Source: an uncultured bacterium
GTDB taxonomy: Bacteria; Bacillota; Clostridia; Oscillospirales; CAG-272
NCBI GenBank assembly: GCA_949282345.1
Contig: CASDOQ010000037.1
Span: 1 to 61,683 of the forward strand
Reading direction: 5' to 3'
Length of the DNA: 61,683 bases
Both the position numbers and the translations under genes were made by a program. The notes beneath the pieces were generated by a model. That model was not told where the DNA came from and searched no databases. It saw nothing but the letters and a program-made list of their open reading frames with translations. Below, piece after piece: positions 54,279-61,683 of the stretch. Position 1 is the stretch's first letter. Every line of letters starts with the position of its first letter.

Positions 54279-54717
54279 ATTCAGCGATATCATCAATTCC
54301 TCACTTGAAAAAATTAAGGAATTTGCCAATTCCGAAACTGTCATCGGGGAACCTGTGACCGTTGCGGGGATGACGGTTCTCCCGGTCTCCCGCATCACCA
54401 TGGGGTTTGCCTCGGGCGGGATCGACTACGCCGGGAAAAAAGCCAAGGAATCCCCTGCCGGAAAGCCGAATAACTTCGGCGGAGGCGGCGGGACCGGCGT
54501 CAATATTACCCCGATCGCCTTTCTTGTGCTTTCGGCAACCGGCACGGCCGAAGTATTGCCGATCACCGGCTATAACGACAACAGTTCGGTTGACAAGATC
54601 ACGGGGCTGATCGAGCGTTCCCCAGAGATCCTTGCCCGTCTGCGCGACGTTTTTGCAAAGAAAAAAACGGTGCCGGAAACAGACCCCGTGCCGGAAAAGG
54701 ATGACAAAAAAGCCTGA
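54265..54717 (+). CDS. ytfJ: Sporulation protein YtfJ (GerW family)
   Basis: A 150-residue forespore protein. The family features are FANSETVIGEPVTVAGMTVLPVSRI, the Gly-rich segment NNFGGGGGTGVNITPIAFLVL and the charged C terminus. In Bacillus GerW/YtfJ is made in the forespore and is needed for normal L-alanine-type germination responses. It lies between the DUF2953 gene (14 bp overlap) and the carboxypeptidase gene, a common clustering in Clostridia. Confidence 0.97.
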   Translation: MADSKFSDIINSSLEKIKEFANSETVIGEPVTVAGMTVLPVSRITMGFASGGIDYAGKKAKESPAGKPNNFGGGGGTGVNITPIAFLVLSATGTAEVLPITGYNDNSSVDKITGLIERSPEILARLRDVFAKKKTVPETDPVPEKDDKKA

Positions 54718-54785
54718 TTTTCTTTCGTATCTCTTTTCTCCTCCGGCAAATAGTAAGAGCAGATACACTCCCGGAGGTTAAATTC

Positions 54786-55988
54786 TTGAAACGCCTGCTT
54801 TCCTTTTTATTGCTCTCTTTTTGCCTCTTTCCCATAGCCGCTCTTCCGGCAGGGGCGCGCACCGTGCAATATCCGACGCGCACTTTGTCCGTAGCCGCCG
54901 CCCAAGCGCCAATCGACCGTGCGACCGAGGAGAACGACTGTCTCACTGCCGAGAGCGTGGTCATGCCGGACGTATCGGCCGAAGCGGCGGCGCTTTGCGA
55001 TGCGGCATCAGGGCGCATCCTCTGCGGAAAAAATGAGACCCGCCGCCTCCCGATGGCAAGTACGACCAAAGTCATGACGGCGCTCGTCACCTTGGAGTCT
55101 CTTCCGCTCACTGCCGTCATCCGTATTCCGAAAGAAGCTGTGGGAGTGGAAGGCTCCTCGGTCTATCTCCGGGCGGGTGATGCCTATACCGTGGAAGCGC
55201 TCCTGTACGCCCTTCTTCTGCAAAGCGCGAACGATGCGGCGGCCGCGCTTGCTTATGCCGTGGCCGGTTCCCTGCCCGCTTTTGCAGAAAAAATGAACAA
55301 TCGTGCCGCCGAACTCGGCCTTTCCGGCACGCATTTCGTCACGCCCCACGGTCTTGACGACCCGGAGCATTATACGACGGCGGCCGATCTTGCAAAAATT
55401 GCAGCCGCCGCGCTGGAAAACCCCGATTTTGCACGTATCGTTTCCACACGCCGCTATCTTTTTACTACCGTGGATCATACCCTGCCCCGCGCGCTCGTCA
55501 ACCATAATAAGATGCTTATCTTTTACGACGGGGCCGTCGGCGTCAAGACCGGCTTCACCAAAAAGAGCGGGCGTTGCCTGGTCAGCGCCGCACGCCGGGA
55601 TGGGCTTCTCTTGGTTTCGGTCACGCTAAATGCCCCGTCCGACTGGAGCGACCATAAAAAGATGCTGGACTACGGCTTTGCCGAATACGAAAGCCGTGTG
55701 CTGGCCGCCCCGGGCGAACTTACGATTTCACTTCCCCTCTTTAACACAGACGGAGAATGCTTTGCGACCAACCGCGATGAGATCCGTATGACCCTGCGCC
55801 GCGGACAGGCCTTGCCCGCCCCGGCCTATGATATCCTGCCGCATCCCACCCTGCCGCAAAAAGCAGGACAGTTCGCCGGAGAGGTTGTCTTCGGCCGGGG
55901 AGATGAGGCGGTCTCTTCTCCGATGATCTTTACCGAGGATCTTGCATTACCGAAAACGAAAAAAGGATGGTTCGGAATTTTCCGATAA
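54786..55988 (+). CDS. D-alanyl-D-alanine carboxypeptidase (S11, DacB/DacF-like)
   Basis: A secreted penicillin-binding protein of 400 residues starting at a TTG behind GGAGG. The signal peptide ends near AGA (residue 24). The active-site motifs are STTK (92-95), SAN (147-149) and KTG (254-256), followed by the PBP5 C-terminal domain and a KTKKGWFGIF tail. Its place after scpAB and ytfJ and before rluB mirrors Bacillus dacB, a spore-cortex enzyme, although spmA and spmB, which follow dacB there, are missing. Confidence 0.94.
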   Translation: MKRLLSFLLLSFCLFPIAALPAGARTVQYPTRTLSVAAAQAPIDRATEENDCLTAESVVMPDVSAEAAALCDAASGRILCGKNETRRLPMASTTKVMTALVTLESLPLTAVIRIPKEAVGVEGSSVYLRAGDAYTVEALLYALLLQSANDAAAALAYAVAGSLPAFAEKMNNRAAELGLSGTHFVTPHGLDDPEHYTTAADLAKIAAAALENPDFARIVSTRRYLFTTVDHTLPRALVNHNKMLIFYDGAVGVKTGFTKKSGRCLVSAARRDGLLLVSVTLNAPSDWSDHKKMLDYGFAEYESRVLAAPGELTISLPLFNTDGECFATNRDEIRMTLRRGQALPAPAYDILPHPTLPQKAGQFAGEVVFGRGDEAVSSPMIFTEDLALPKTKKGWFGIFR

Positions 55989-55998
55989 GATAAAATCC

Positions 55999-56730
55999 AT
56001 GAATGCTGACAATTCAATCCGACTGCAAAAGATCTTTACCGATTGCGGCGTGCTTTCGCGCCGGGCGGCCGAGGCCGCCATTCTGGCCGGTGAAGTCACG
56101 GTAAACGGGCGTGTCGCCTCGCTCGGGGATAAAGCCGACCCGGAAGTCGATACGATCCTCTATAACGGAACTCCCGTGCGCCGCCCTGCCGAACAGGGAC
56201 ACACGTATATACTCTTGAACAAACCGCGCGGATACGTCACCACGGTGCACGACCCGCAGGGACGGAAATGCGTCCTCGATCTGATTCCGCCCGAATGTGG
56301 GCGCGTGTATCCCGTCGGACGGCTGGATATGATCTCCGAGGGAGCCCTCCTTCTCACCAACGACGGTGACCTTGCCAACCGGCTGACTCACCCGGGGCAC
56401 GAGATCCCCAAGGTCTACCGCGTCAAGGTCGGCGGGGCCGTTTCCGAGGAACAACTCGCTCTTCTCCGATCCCCGCTCGAAATCGACGGATATCGTATCC
56501 GCCCCGTGGAGACCGAAGTCACCGATGCCACCGAGAACGGAACCGTTCTGAAAATGACACTTTTTGAAGGCCGGAACCGTCAGATCCGAAAGATGTGTGC
56601 CGCCGTCGGGCTGACCGTCAGACGTCTGAACCGCGTTTCGATCGGAAAACTCCGCCTCAACAATCTTCCCGTAGGAAAATGGCGTTATCTCGAGGAAAGC
56701 GAGATCTCTTATCTGAAAAAATCCCGCTGA
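55999..56730 (+). CDS. rluB: 23S rRNA pseudouridine synthase (RsuA/RluB family)
   Basis: Makes pseudouridine near the peptidyl-transferase centre (U2605 region for RluB). 243 residues: N-terminal S4 domain (IRLQKIFTDCGVLSRRAAEAAI), then the catalytic domain with the active-site Asp in GRLDMISEGALLLTNDGDLA and the later LFEGRNRQIRKMCAAVG, both family signatures. The start at 55999 is 10 bp after the carboxypeptidase stop. It is the last gene of the lon operon, ended by the hairpin at 56760. Confidence 0.96.
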   Translation: MNADNSIRLQKIFTDCGVLSRRAAEAAILAGEVTVNGRVASLGDKADPEVDTILYNGTPVRRPAEQGHTYILLNKPRGYVTTVHDPQGRKCVLDLIPPECGRVYPVGRLDMISEGALLLTNDGDLANRLTHPGHEIPKVYRVKVGGAVSEEQLALLRSPLEIDGYRIRPVETEVTDATENGTVLKMTLFEGRNRQIRKMCAAVGLTVRRLNRVSIGKLRLNNLPVGKWRYLEESEISYLKKSR

Positions 56731-56759
56731 TCTTTGCATTTTCCTACCCGGACATGATA

Positions 56760-56797
56760 AAAACAGACAGAACCCCTTATCCGGCTCTGTCTGTTTT
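56760..56797. terminator. Bidirectional terminator after rluB
   Basis: A 12-bp stem AAAACAGACAGA/TCTGTCTGTTTT extended by CC/GG, with T-rich tails on both strands. It should end the lon-rluB transcript and any minus-strand transcript from 57.06 kb. Confidence 0.88.
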
Positions 56798-57084
56798 CTT
56801 TATATGTCTTCAGCGAGGATCGCCCCGCTTTTGAAAACGGTTCATGTTCTTGCTCCGACATCGGTAACGCCCCGGGGATGCCGGTCAAACCTCACTCCGT
56901 AAAGAACTATTTCCCGGCATTCTCTTTTGGATAAGCAATAACAAACGGTTGCTGATACGGATGTTCTTTTCCCGCACACGGTCCTTCCCGCCACATTCCG
57001 AAGAAACGGCTCAGGGGGAATATGTAGAAACCTGAACGCAGAGAGTTTCGTGATCTTTTCATAGGTTTTTTACTATAATCTATA
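56798..57084 (-). ncRNA. Possible structured RNA between rluB and ssrA (unidentified)
   Basis: No protein gene is recognisable between rluB and ssrA. On the minus strand there is a promoter, TTGTTG (57095-57100), 17 bp, TATAGT (57072-57077), or the overlapping TTGCAG-18-TATAGA. The unit would end at the hairpin at 56760, giving about 300 nt. Complementary segments include ATGCCGG/CCGGCAT (56878-56884 with 56914-56920) and GTTCTT/AAGAAC (56846-56851 with 56902-56907), which cross as a pseudoknot, and ACATTCC-type pairing at 56992-56999 with 57017-57024. It matches no RNA class I know. A 51-codon open frame (57062-56907) without an RBS is the alternative. Confidence 0.35.
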
Positions 57085-57167
57085 CCGCCGAGTGCAACAA
57101 ATCTGCAACTTTTGGGAGGAGAAAAGGATTCTTCGTCAGGTTTTCCCGGGAAGTACCCAGTCAGCAG

Positions 57168-57201
57168 AAAAGCACAAGACCTGCTAAATCTTGTGCTTTT
57201 T
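57168..57201 (-). terminator. Terminator after ssrA
   Basis: Stem AAAAGCACAAGA/TCTTGTGCTTTT (57168-57179 with 57189-57200), nine-base loop, with a T run on the minus strand. It lies about 30 bp past the tmRNA 3' end. Confidence 0.88.
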
Positions 57202-57231
57202 ATGTTTTGTAGCTTTTTCGTACTACAAAGA

Positions 57232-57597
57232 TGGTGGACCCGAGGGGAATCGAACCCCTGTCCGAAAATCCCTTGACACAACTTTCTTCGCGGACAGTCA
57301 TTTGTTTGGTTTCCGCAACGCTACCGCCAAATGACAGGCTGTAGCGTCGGTAGCCCTTTTATGCGTGACCGGCTCAAGGGCGAAAGACCGATGCACGTTT
57401 CCCACTGATTTGACGCTCGCACCGGGTTCGTGGTCCTCCCCGGGGAACGGGCGGCCTTAGGCCGCGGCACTGCAATTAAGCAGCCAGAGCAACTTTTTTG
57501 TTGTCGTTTATTGTTTAAAGGTGAGCAGTTTAACGGGATTACCCAGCCCGCCGCGCTTATCATGCCTCAGAACCCCCGTCGAAACCTTTACGGGCCC
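57232..57597 (-). ncRNA. ssrA: Transfer-messenger RNA (tmRNA)
   Basis: Rescues stalled ribosomes together with SmpB. The minus strand has the tRNA-like acceptor stem GGGCCCG/CGGGTCC, the T arm GGGGTTCGATTCCCC and an encoded CCA (57232-57234), with the pseudoknot-rich body between. The tag frame reads NDNKKVALAA and ends in TAA (57478-57476) inside a hairpin loop. The codon in the resume position is ATA (57511-57509). Length is about 366 nt. It lies 74 bp downstream of the esterase gene, and there may be no separate promoter. Confidence 0.95.
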
Positions 57598-57671
57598 ATG
57601 AGACGGGGCATCCGCCCCGATAAAAATGAAAGAACCGAGAAAAAATACGGAAAAACAGACGGTATATCGCC

Positions 57672-58508
57672 TTAAAGATCAAAAAGCTGGGAAAGGAACC
57701 GCATGACGAGACCGACCCACGAGGAGACTGCTACCGCGATATTGCCGTGCGGATCTTTCACGGTTTGTCGGGTCGCGGTGGAAAGCGCGTGCGGCCCTTC
57801 GGGGTAGATATGCAACTCTGTCTTTATTCCGGCGGAGATCAAGGCGCAAGCATACTTGATGCTGTTCATGAAGGATACTCCCTGATCGGTCGCCGTATGC
57901 CATATGAAGGTCGGCGGGGTATTCGGCCCGACGTGCAGAGAAGGAGAGAAACGCTCTATTTCCTCATCGGTCAAAGGATGCCCGACAAAAAGCTCGGTGC
58001 AGGAACGTTGGCAGGAATCGCCCGCGTCCACGACCGGGTAACCGAGGATGGCCGCGTTAGCCGGGATGCCGCGGATATGCGCCGCAACCTCCGGAGAATC
58101 CAGAAGAGCCGCATAGGACGCGAGCATATGACCGCCCGCAGAGAACCCGATCTGCGCGATCTTTTGTTTGTCTATATGCAAAGAATCTGCATTTTTATGG
58201 AGATAATCCATGGCAGAAGCCATCTCAAGCGTTTGTTGAGGAAAATGATAGGGCTTCACGGAATAGTACAGGATAAAAGCCTGAAAACCACGGTTCAAAA
58301 ACTCCAGAGCCACGGGATCCCCCTCCATGGGACCATAATGCGTATATCCCCCGCCGGGAACCACCAGCACGGCCGGACGGGTCATCGGGGACGCGGTAAC
58401 GTCTCTTACCCGCTCATAGTCCTGTACAAAGCAAACAAGACGCGGATCTGCGCCGTCCTTAGCAAGGAAGGGATATTCCTCCGCCAGATGCACTTCGTAT
58501 ATTTTCAT
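57672..58508 (-). CDS. Alpha/beta hydrolase (acetyl-esterase-like)
   Basis: A 278-residue serine hydrolase. An oxyanion segment [11 protein letters not shown] (HGGG-like) is followed by the nucleophile elbow GFSAGGHML, Asp in the [10 protein letters not shown] region and His in EGPHALS. This layout matches BD-FAE/AXE-type carbohydrate acetyl esterases, for example of xylan. It has no signal peptide, so it acts in the cytoplasm. The ATG at 58508 overlaps the smpB stop (ATGA), fixing the start and implying co-translation with smpB. Its role in an smpB-ssrA unit is not obvious. Confidence 0.88.
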   Translation of the reverse strand: MKIYEVHLAEEYPFLAKDGADPRLVCFVQDYERVRDVTASPMTRPAVLVVPGGGYTHYGPMEGDPVALEFLNRGFQAFILYYSVKPYHFPQQTLEMASAMDYLHKNADSLHIDKQKIAQIGFSAGGHMLASYAALLDSPEVAAHIRGIPANAAILGYPVVDAGDSCQRSCTELFVGHPLTDEEIERFSPSLHVGPNTPPTFIWHTATDQGVSFMNSIKYACALISAGIKTELHIYPEGPHALSTATRQTVKDPHGNIAVAVSSWVGLVMRFLSQLFDL

Positions 58509-58975
58509 TCTGCTCTCCACCTTTCTTTCATGGCGCGTTCGATCACCCGGTCGGAATCCCGACGAGCCATATCGTCCCGCTTGTCGTAATTATGTTTTCC
58601 ACGACACAGGCCGATTTCGATTTTTACGCGGTCGCCTGAGAAATAAAGTGACAGCGGGATGAGGGAATATCCGTCACGGCTCACCAGTCCGAAGAGTTTC
58701 AGGATCTCTTTCTTGTGCAAGAGGAGTTTTTTCTCCCGTAGGGGGTCGCGGTTAAAGATATTTCCCTTTTCATACGGGGAGATATGGACATTGCAGGCAT
58801 ACATTTCCCCGTCCTTCACCGTGCAATAGGAATCCTTGAGATTCACCGTCCCGGCGCGAAGCGACTTGACCTCGGTACCGAAAAGCGCAATTCCGGCTTC
58901 ATAAGTATCTTCAACGAAGTAGTCGTGCCGCGCCTTACGGTTATAGGCAATCTCGCGGACTTTTTTCTCCGCCAT
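58505..58975 (-). CDS. smpB: SsrA-binding protein SmpB
   Basis: Binds the tRNA-like part of tmRNA and delivers it to stalled ribosomes. 156 residues with the N-terminal [26 protein letters not shown] (the GTEVKS signature) and the C-terminal basic tail that inserts in the mRNA channel ([22 protein letters not shown]). It has its own promoter 40 bp upstream. ssrA is about 0.9 kb downstream with an esterase gene in between. Confidence 0.98.
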   Translation of the reverse strand: MAEKKVREIAYNRKARHDYFVEDTYEAGIALFGTEVKSLRAGTVNLKDSYCTVKDGEMYACNVHISPYEKGNIFNRDPLREKKLLLHKKEILKLFGLVSRDGYSLIPLSLYFSGDRVKIEIGLCRGKHNYDKRDDMARRDSDRVIERAMKERWRAE

Positions 58976-59016
58976 CCTTCCGCTCCTTTCTGTGGATCTC
59001 TATCGGCTTTTTTCAT

Positions 59017-59045
59017 ATTGTAACACTTTTTCGCCGATTTTTCAA
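59017..59045 (-). promoter_or_regulatory. Promoter of smpB
   Basis: On the minus strand TTGAAA (59040-59045), 17 bp, TACAAT (59017-59022). Confidence 0.75.
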
Positions 59046-59156
59046 GAGGCGAAAGATAAAAAAGCAAAAAGGCGTATCTGACGGTCAAGCGGCAGGAAGA
59101 GCCGATCAACGGGCAAGAATCTTCCCCGGATCGAAATCGAAAACCGCCGGAAAGAA

Positions 59157-59204
59157 AAAGAGGGCGAAGATCCGACCTCACCGCAAGCGAATCTTCCCCT
59201 CTTT
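59157..59204 (-). terminator. Terminator of the spoIIR operon
   Basis: An imperfect stem AAAGAGGG-C-GAAGAT paired with ATCTTC-CCCTCTTT, enclosing a roughly 20-base loop, with T residues on the minus-strand side. It ends 6 bp from the stop of the flavin-reductase-like gene. Confidence 0.7.
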
Positions 59205-59209
59205 CTCGC

Positions 59210-59725
59210 TCAAACGACCTCGAAAATTCCCTTCACCGTAGCAAAATACAACGTGTGATAGCCGTCTTTTGCATACCATTTTTCGAGGATCTCGCGTCCC
59301 GGGAAGGATTCTTCTTGCAAGGGGACGCTACAGCATTTTTCACCGCTGACGATCAGTTTTGCCTCCTCGTATCCGATACCGCCGCACGGAAGTGCAAAGG
59401 GATGCAGACCGGCGCGGGATATCTTTGCCCCCTCCCTGCCGCTATGTGAGCCGCAATAGGCCAGGATCTTCTCGTACTCCGGCCGGAGGAAGCAGAGTGA
59501 AATTCTGTTTCCCGATTCGCAGAAGGAATAGGTAAATCGTTCCGGACGAACCGCATACAGGACCGTCGGCTCCCCGAAGAGAACGCAAAATCCCCCCCAT
59601 GAAACCGTCATCGGGTTGCTTTCGCCCTCCCCGTTTTCCGCCGTAAGGATCATTTTCTCTTTGGCTATGGCTGAATACGGTGTAACAGTAAAAGCGTATG
59701 GGTCGATCTCTCTCAACTCTTTCAT
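59210..59725 (-). CDS. Flavin-reductase-like FMN-binding protein
   Basis: A 171-residue split-barrel FMN-binding protein of the flavin reductase family. The NPMTVSWGGFCVLFGEPTVLYAVRPERFTY segment (about residues 37-66) matches the family core, with SFCESGNRISLCFL and a GYEEAKLIVSGEKC near the C-terminal part. Such proteins bind FMN and often serve as small NAD(P)H oxidoreductases or are of unknown role. It starts 6 bp after the spoIIR stop, so it is probably co-expressed with spoIIR in the forespore. RBS is AAAGTGAGA. Confidence 0.88.
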   Translation of the reverse strand: MKELREIDPYAFTVTPYSAIAKEKMILTAENGEGESNPMTVSWGGFCVLFGEPTVLYAVRPERFTYSFCESGNRISLCFLRPEYEKILAYCGSHSGREGAKISRAGLHPFALPCGGIGYEEAKLIVSGEKCCSVPLQEESFPGREILEKWYAKDGYHTLYFATVKGIFEVV

Positions 59726-59731
59726 GGCATC

Positions 59732-60340
59732 TCACTTTCTGCCGGTAAAGGCCTCGTCAAGCATTTCAAGGATTTTGAATCTTATCCGATAACCGCCGGT
59801 GGAATCGCCTCGGATCAGACGGTATTCTTCCGGCGTCAGACCCACGGCCAGCGCATCATCCTCCGGGCTTTCGGTTGCCATGTCCAGGCAGAGCGGGGGA
59901 AACAGGACGCACCACCAGTTTTTCCCTTCCCCGCTCCCGATACGGATCCGAAGCGAAAGATACTCCCCGGCCGGAAACCGATAATTCTCGTATTCCCGCT
60001 CCGGATAATGCTCTTTGCCGTATTCCACGCTGACAGTATATGTCTTTCCGTGCTGATTGACAACCGTCTGCGCGGTTTGCCGGATTTCCTCAATGAGTCG
60101 TTCCACGCGCTCCCCGGCTTCGTTGACCGAACCGGCCTCGGAAAGCCTCGGCCCGTACTCCTCCAGCACGGCATCCCGCACGGCTAGCTTCAGCGCCTGA
60201 TCCTCCTCGGAGTCCGATTCGGCCAGCACGTGCAGTCGGATCACCTCTCCGTAAAGCGCTTCTTCCCCGCTGACCGGGAAGACCGCGAGCATCAATCCGA
60301 CAAAGAGTAGCCCTATCATGTACAAAATCGTTTTTTTCAT
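59732..60340 (-). CDS. spoIIR: Stage II sporulation protein R
   Basis: The secreted forespore signal that activates SpoIIGA and hence sigma-E in the mother cell. 202 residues: an N-terminal hydrophobic signal or anchor (residues 4-22), then RLHVLAESDSEEDQALKLAVRDAVL, which is the SpoIIR signature, and GKNWWCVLFPPLCLDM near the C terminus. The start at 60340 follows AAAGAGGTG; the longer frame upstream covers the promoter and is rejected. A sigma-F-type promoter sits immediately upstream. It is divergent from feoB. Confidence 0.97.
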   Translation of the reverse strand: MKKTILYMIGLLFVGLMLAVFPVSGEEALYGEVIRLHVLAESDSEEDQALKLAVRDAVLEEYGPRLSEAGSVNEAGERVERLIEEIRQTAQTVVNQHGKTYTVSVEYGKEHYPEREYENYRFPAGEYLSLRIRIGSGEGKNWWCVLFPPLCLDMATESPEDDALAVGLTPEEYRLIRGDSTGGYRIRFKILEMLDEAFTGRK

Positions 60341-60360
60341 ATTCACACCTCTTTCCAGGG

Positions 60361-60390
60361 GATTGTGGACAAGGCGGGCGGAAAATATAC
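60361..60390 (-). promoter_or_regulatory. Sigma-F-type promoter of spoIIR
   Basis: On the minus strand -35 GTATA (60386-60390), 15 bp, -10 GTCCACAATC (60361-60370), against the consensus GYATA-N15-GGNNANAHTR, two mismatches in the -10. It lies 20 bp before the start of spoIIR, which is a sigma-F gene in Bacillus. Confidence 0.65.
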
Positions 60391-60458
60391 ACCGGAAAGA
60401 AAAATAGCTCTCCCGCATATACTGAAACAAGATGAAATCACCGGAAGGAGAAAAGGCC

Positions 60459-61683
60459 ATGCTCTTTGCCCTTGTCGGAAACCAGAACAGCGGGAAAACC
60501 ACGCTTTTCAATGCGCTGTGCGGCGGTACCCAGCACGTCGGAAATTTCCCGGGCGTAACCGTGGAAAAGAAAGAAGGCAGTATCCTCGGAACGCATCACC
60601 GGGTATTCGATCTGCCCGGCATCTATTCCCTGACCGCCTATACGCCGGAGGAGGAGATCACGGGGCGGCTCTTGTATTCCGAGAAGCCGGATGCCATCCT
60701 GAACGTTGTGGACGGGAGCAATCTTACCAGGAATCTTTATCTGACCTTCCAGCTTCTCCCGCTGGGGATCCCGATGATCGTACTGATCACTAAATGCGAT
60801 CTTGCCGAAAAAAAGCAAGGAATCTTTTCTCCGCAGGCTCTTACGGAGGCATTGGGAGTTCCGGTCGCTATCCTCTCCGCCGAACGCGGCACCGGCATGG
60901 ATCGTCTTCGTTCGCTCTTAAACAAACCGAAACTGCCGAACCGCTTCCCCCACGGCATCGCTCCGCCCAAATCCTATGAATCACTCCTGTTACATACCAA
61001 ACCGGGAGCCGAGGCGGCCATGCAGGCAGAAAAATATTATGCCGGGTTTTCCATCACAAGTGAACAGATACACAAGGCATTCGGAACTTCAATGCCGCCG
61101 GTACGGGAGGAAGATGCGGAAGCGCTTATCCTCTGGCGCTATCGGATGGCCGAGGCGCTTGCCGGCAAAACTCTGCGTCGGAATATAGCGCAGGAGGAGA
61201 GAAAAAAAGTAAACAGAGCCGATCGGATCCTCTTGTCGGGGAAAGCGGCGCTTCCGATCCTCTTGCTGATCCTCGTCTCCTTTTTCCTGACGGTATTCGG
61301 CCGGGTGGGACAGACCCTCTGTCGGATCCCGCTGACCGCCGCGGGAAAGGGCGTCCGGGTGTTCAGCACTTTTCTCGAAAGAAGCGGCGTATCCGGCCCG
61401 CTTTGCAGTTTTCTGATCGACGGCATATTTGCCGGAGTATCCAGCGTTCTTTCTTTTTTACCGCTCATTCTCCTTTTCTTTTTTCTCCTCTCACTCCTGG
61501 AAGACAGCGGCTATATGGCGCGCATCGCCTGTCTTATGGATGCCCCGATGCGAAAATTGGGGCTCTCTGGCAGAGTGGCAGTTCCGCTCCTTCTCGGATT
61601 CGGATGCACCGGTCCCGCCGCCATGGCTACCCGGACGCTCCGCTCGGAAAGCGATCGGAAGACGGCGCTGCATTTGCTCCCCT
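60459..61683 (+). CDS. feoB: Ferrous iron transporter FeoB, 5' part (cut by window end)
   Basis: The first 408 residues of a Fe(II) transporter. N-terminal G domain: G1 GNQNSGKTT (7-15), G2 within NFPGVTVEKKEG, G3 DLPG (51-54), G4 TKCD (111-114) instead of the usual NMxD, G5 SAERG. Then a helical middle and the first membrane segments (LPILLLILVSFFLTVFG, LSFLPLILLFFFLLSLLEDSGYMAR), with the gate motif GFGCTGPAAMATRT in place of the usual GCxVPxxMATRT. The ATG at 60459 follows AAGGAG. No feoA precedes it. The reading frame runs off the end of the window. Confidence 0.93.
   Translation, partial: MLFALVGNQNSGKTTLFNALCGGTQHVGNFPGVTVEKKEGSILGTHHRVFDLPGIYSLTAYTPEEEITGRLLYSEKPDAILNVVDGSNLTRNLYLTFQLLPLGIPMIVLITKCDLAEKKQGIFSPQALTEALGVPVAILSAERGTGMDRLRSLLNKPKLPNRFPHGIAPPKSYESLLLHTKPGAEAAMQAEKYYAGFSITSEQIHKAFGTSMPPVREEDAEALILWRYRMAEALAGKTLRRNIAQEERKKVNRADRILLSGKAALPILLLILVSFFLTVFGRVGQTLCRIPLTAAGKGVRVFSTFLERSGVSGPLCSFLIDGIFAGVSSVLSFLPLILLFFFLLSLLEDSGYMARIACLMDAPMRKLGLSGRVAVPLLLGFGCTGPAAMATRTLRSESDRKTALHLLP

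Noticed and set aside
56907..57062. A 51-codon open frame in the rluB-ssrA gap
   Set aside because: No RBS and no recognisable family. Kept as the alternative to the structured RNA idea but not annotated as a gene.

Overview
The window looks like a chromosomal segment of a spore-forming member of the class Clostridia, possibly a gut anaerobe of the Oscillospirales/Ruminococcaceae type. This is inferred from mid-range GC content, Firmicutes-style Shine-Dalgarno sequences, TTGACA-17-TATAAT promoters, the L27 N-terminal extension with its Prp protease gene, and sporulation genes (spoVT, spoIIR, ytfJ, a pdaA-like deacetylase, two DacF/DacB-type carboxypeptidases). No ribosomal RNA is present to fix the taxonomy. 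Most of the window is housekeeping DNA.

Region 1 (1-3.9 kb) is AT-richer and accessory in character: a roughly 143-bp element with 17-bp terminal inverted repeats, a TetR-family regulator divergent from a MacB/LolD-type ABC ATPase with its FtsX-like permease, then tRNA-Ser(GGA). Region 2 (4-18.2 kb) holds a cysteine-rich protein of unknown function, a small P-loop protein, pgi, a D-Ala-D-Ala carboxypeptidase, a YesL-like membrane protein, two translationally coupled NodB deacetylases, rpsU, folD, a YmfF/YmfH-like M16 pair, a NahK-like kinase behind a structured leader, spoVT and an EamA transporter. Region 3 (18.2-26.8 kb) is an acidic-tailed protein and the leftward operon coaE-M18 peptidase-prfA-ywlC-parC, with tmcAL divergent from it. 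Region 4 (26.8-28.4 kb) has a small unknown protein and a DUF3048 lipoprotein.

Region 5 (28.4-47.9 kb) is a long leftward block: infC-rpmI-rplT, a SpoU methyltransferase, dprA, topA, trmFO, plsX, rnc, smc, ftsY, rdgB, yhbY, nadD, yqeK, an LCP ligase, rsfS, rplU-prp-rpmA and galE. It links translation, chromosome segregation, lipid synthesis and NAD synthesis. The infC and rplU transcription units each begin with a candidate ribosomal-protein leader RNA, and infC uses an ATT start codon.

Region 6 (48-56.8 kb) is a rightward operon: lon, engB, an M50 protease, scpA, scpB, DUF2953, ytfJ, a D-Ala-D-Ala carboxypeptidase and rluB. Region 7 (56.8-61.7 kb) contains an unexplained gap that may be a structured RNA, tmRNA (ssrA), an esterase, smpB, a flavin-reductase-like protein, spoIIR behind a good sigma-F-type promoter, and the start of feoB, which is cut by the window end.

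I did not find a clearly new multi-gene system. The best leads are the 56.8-57.2 kb intergenic region, the leader of the NahK-like kinase, the cysteine-rich gene with a late-sporulation-like promoter, the tmRNA with an apparent AUA resume codon, and an Asn in the CoaE P-loop. All calls rest on reading the sequence; no database search was run.
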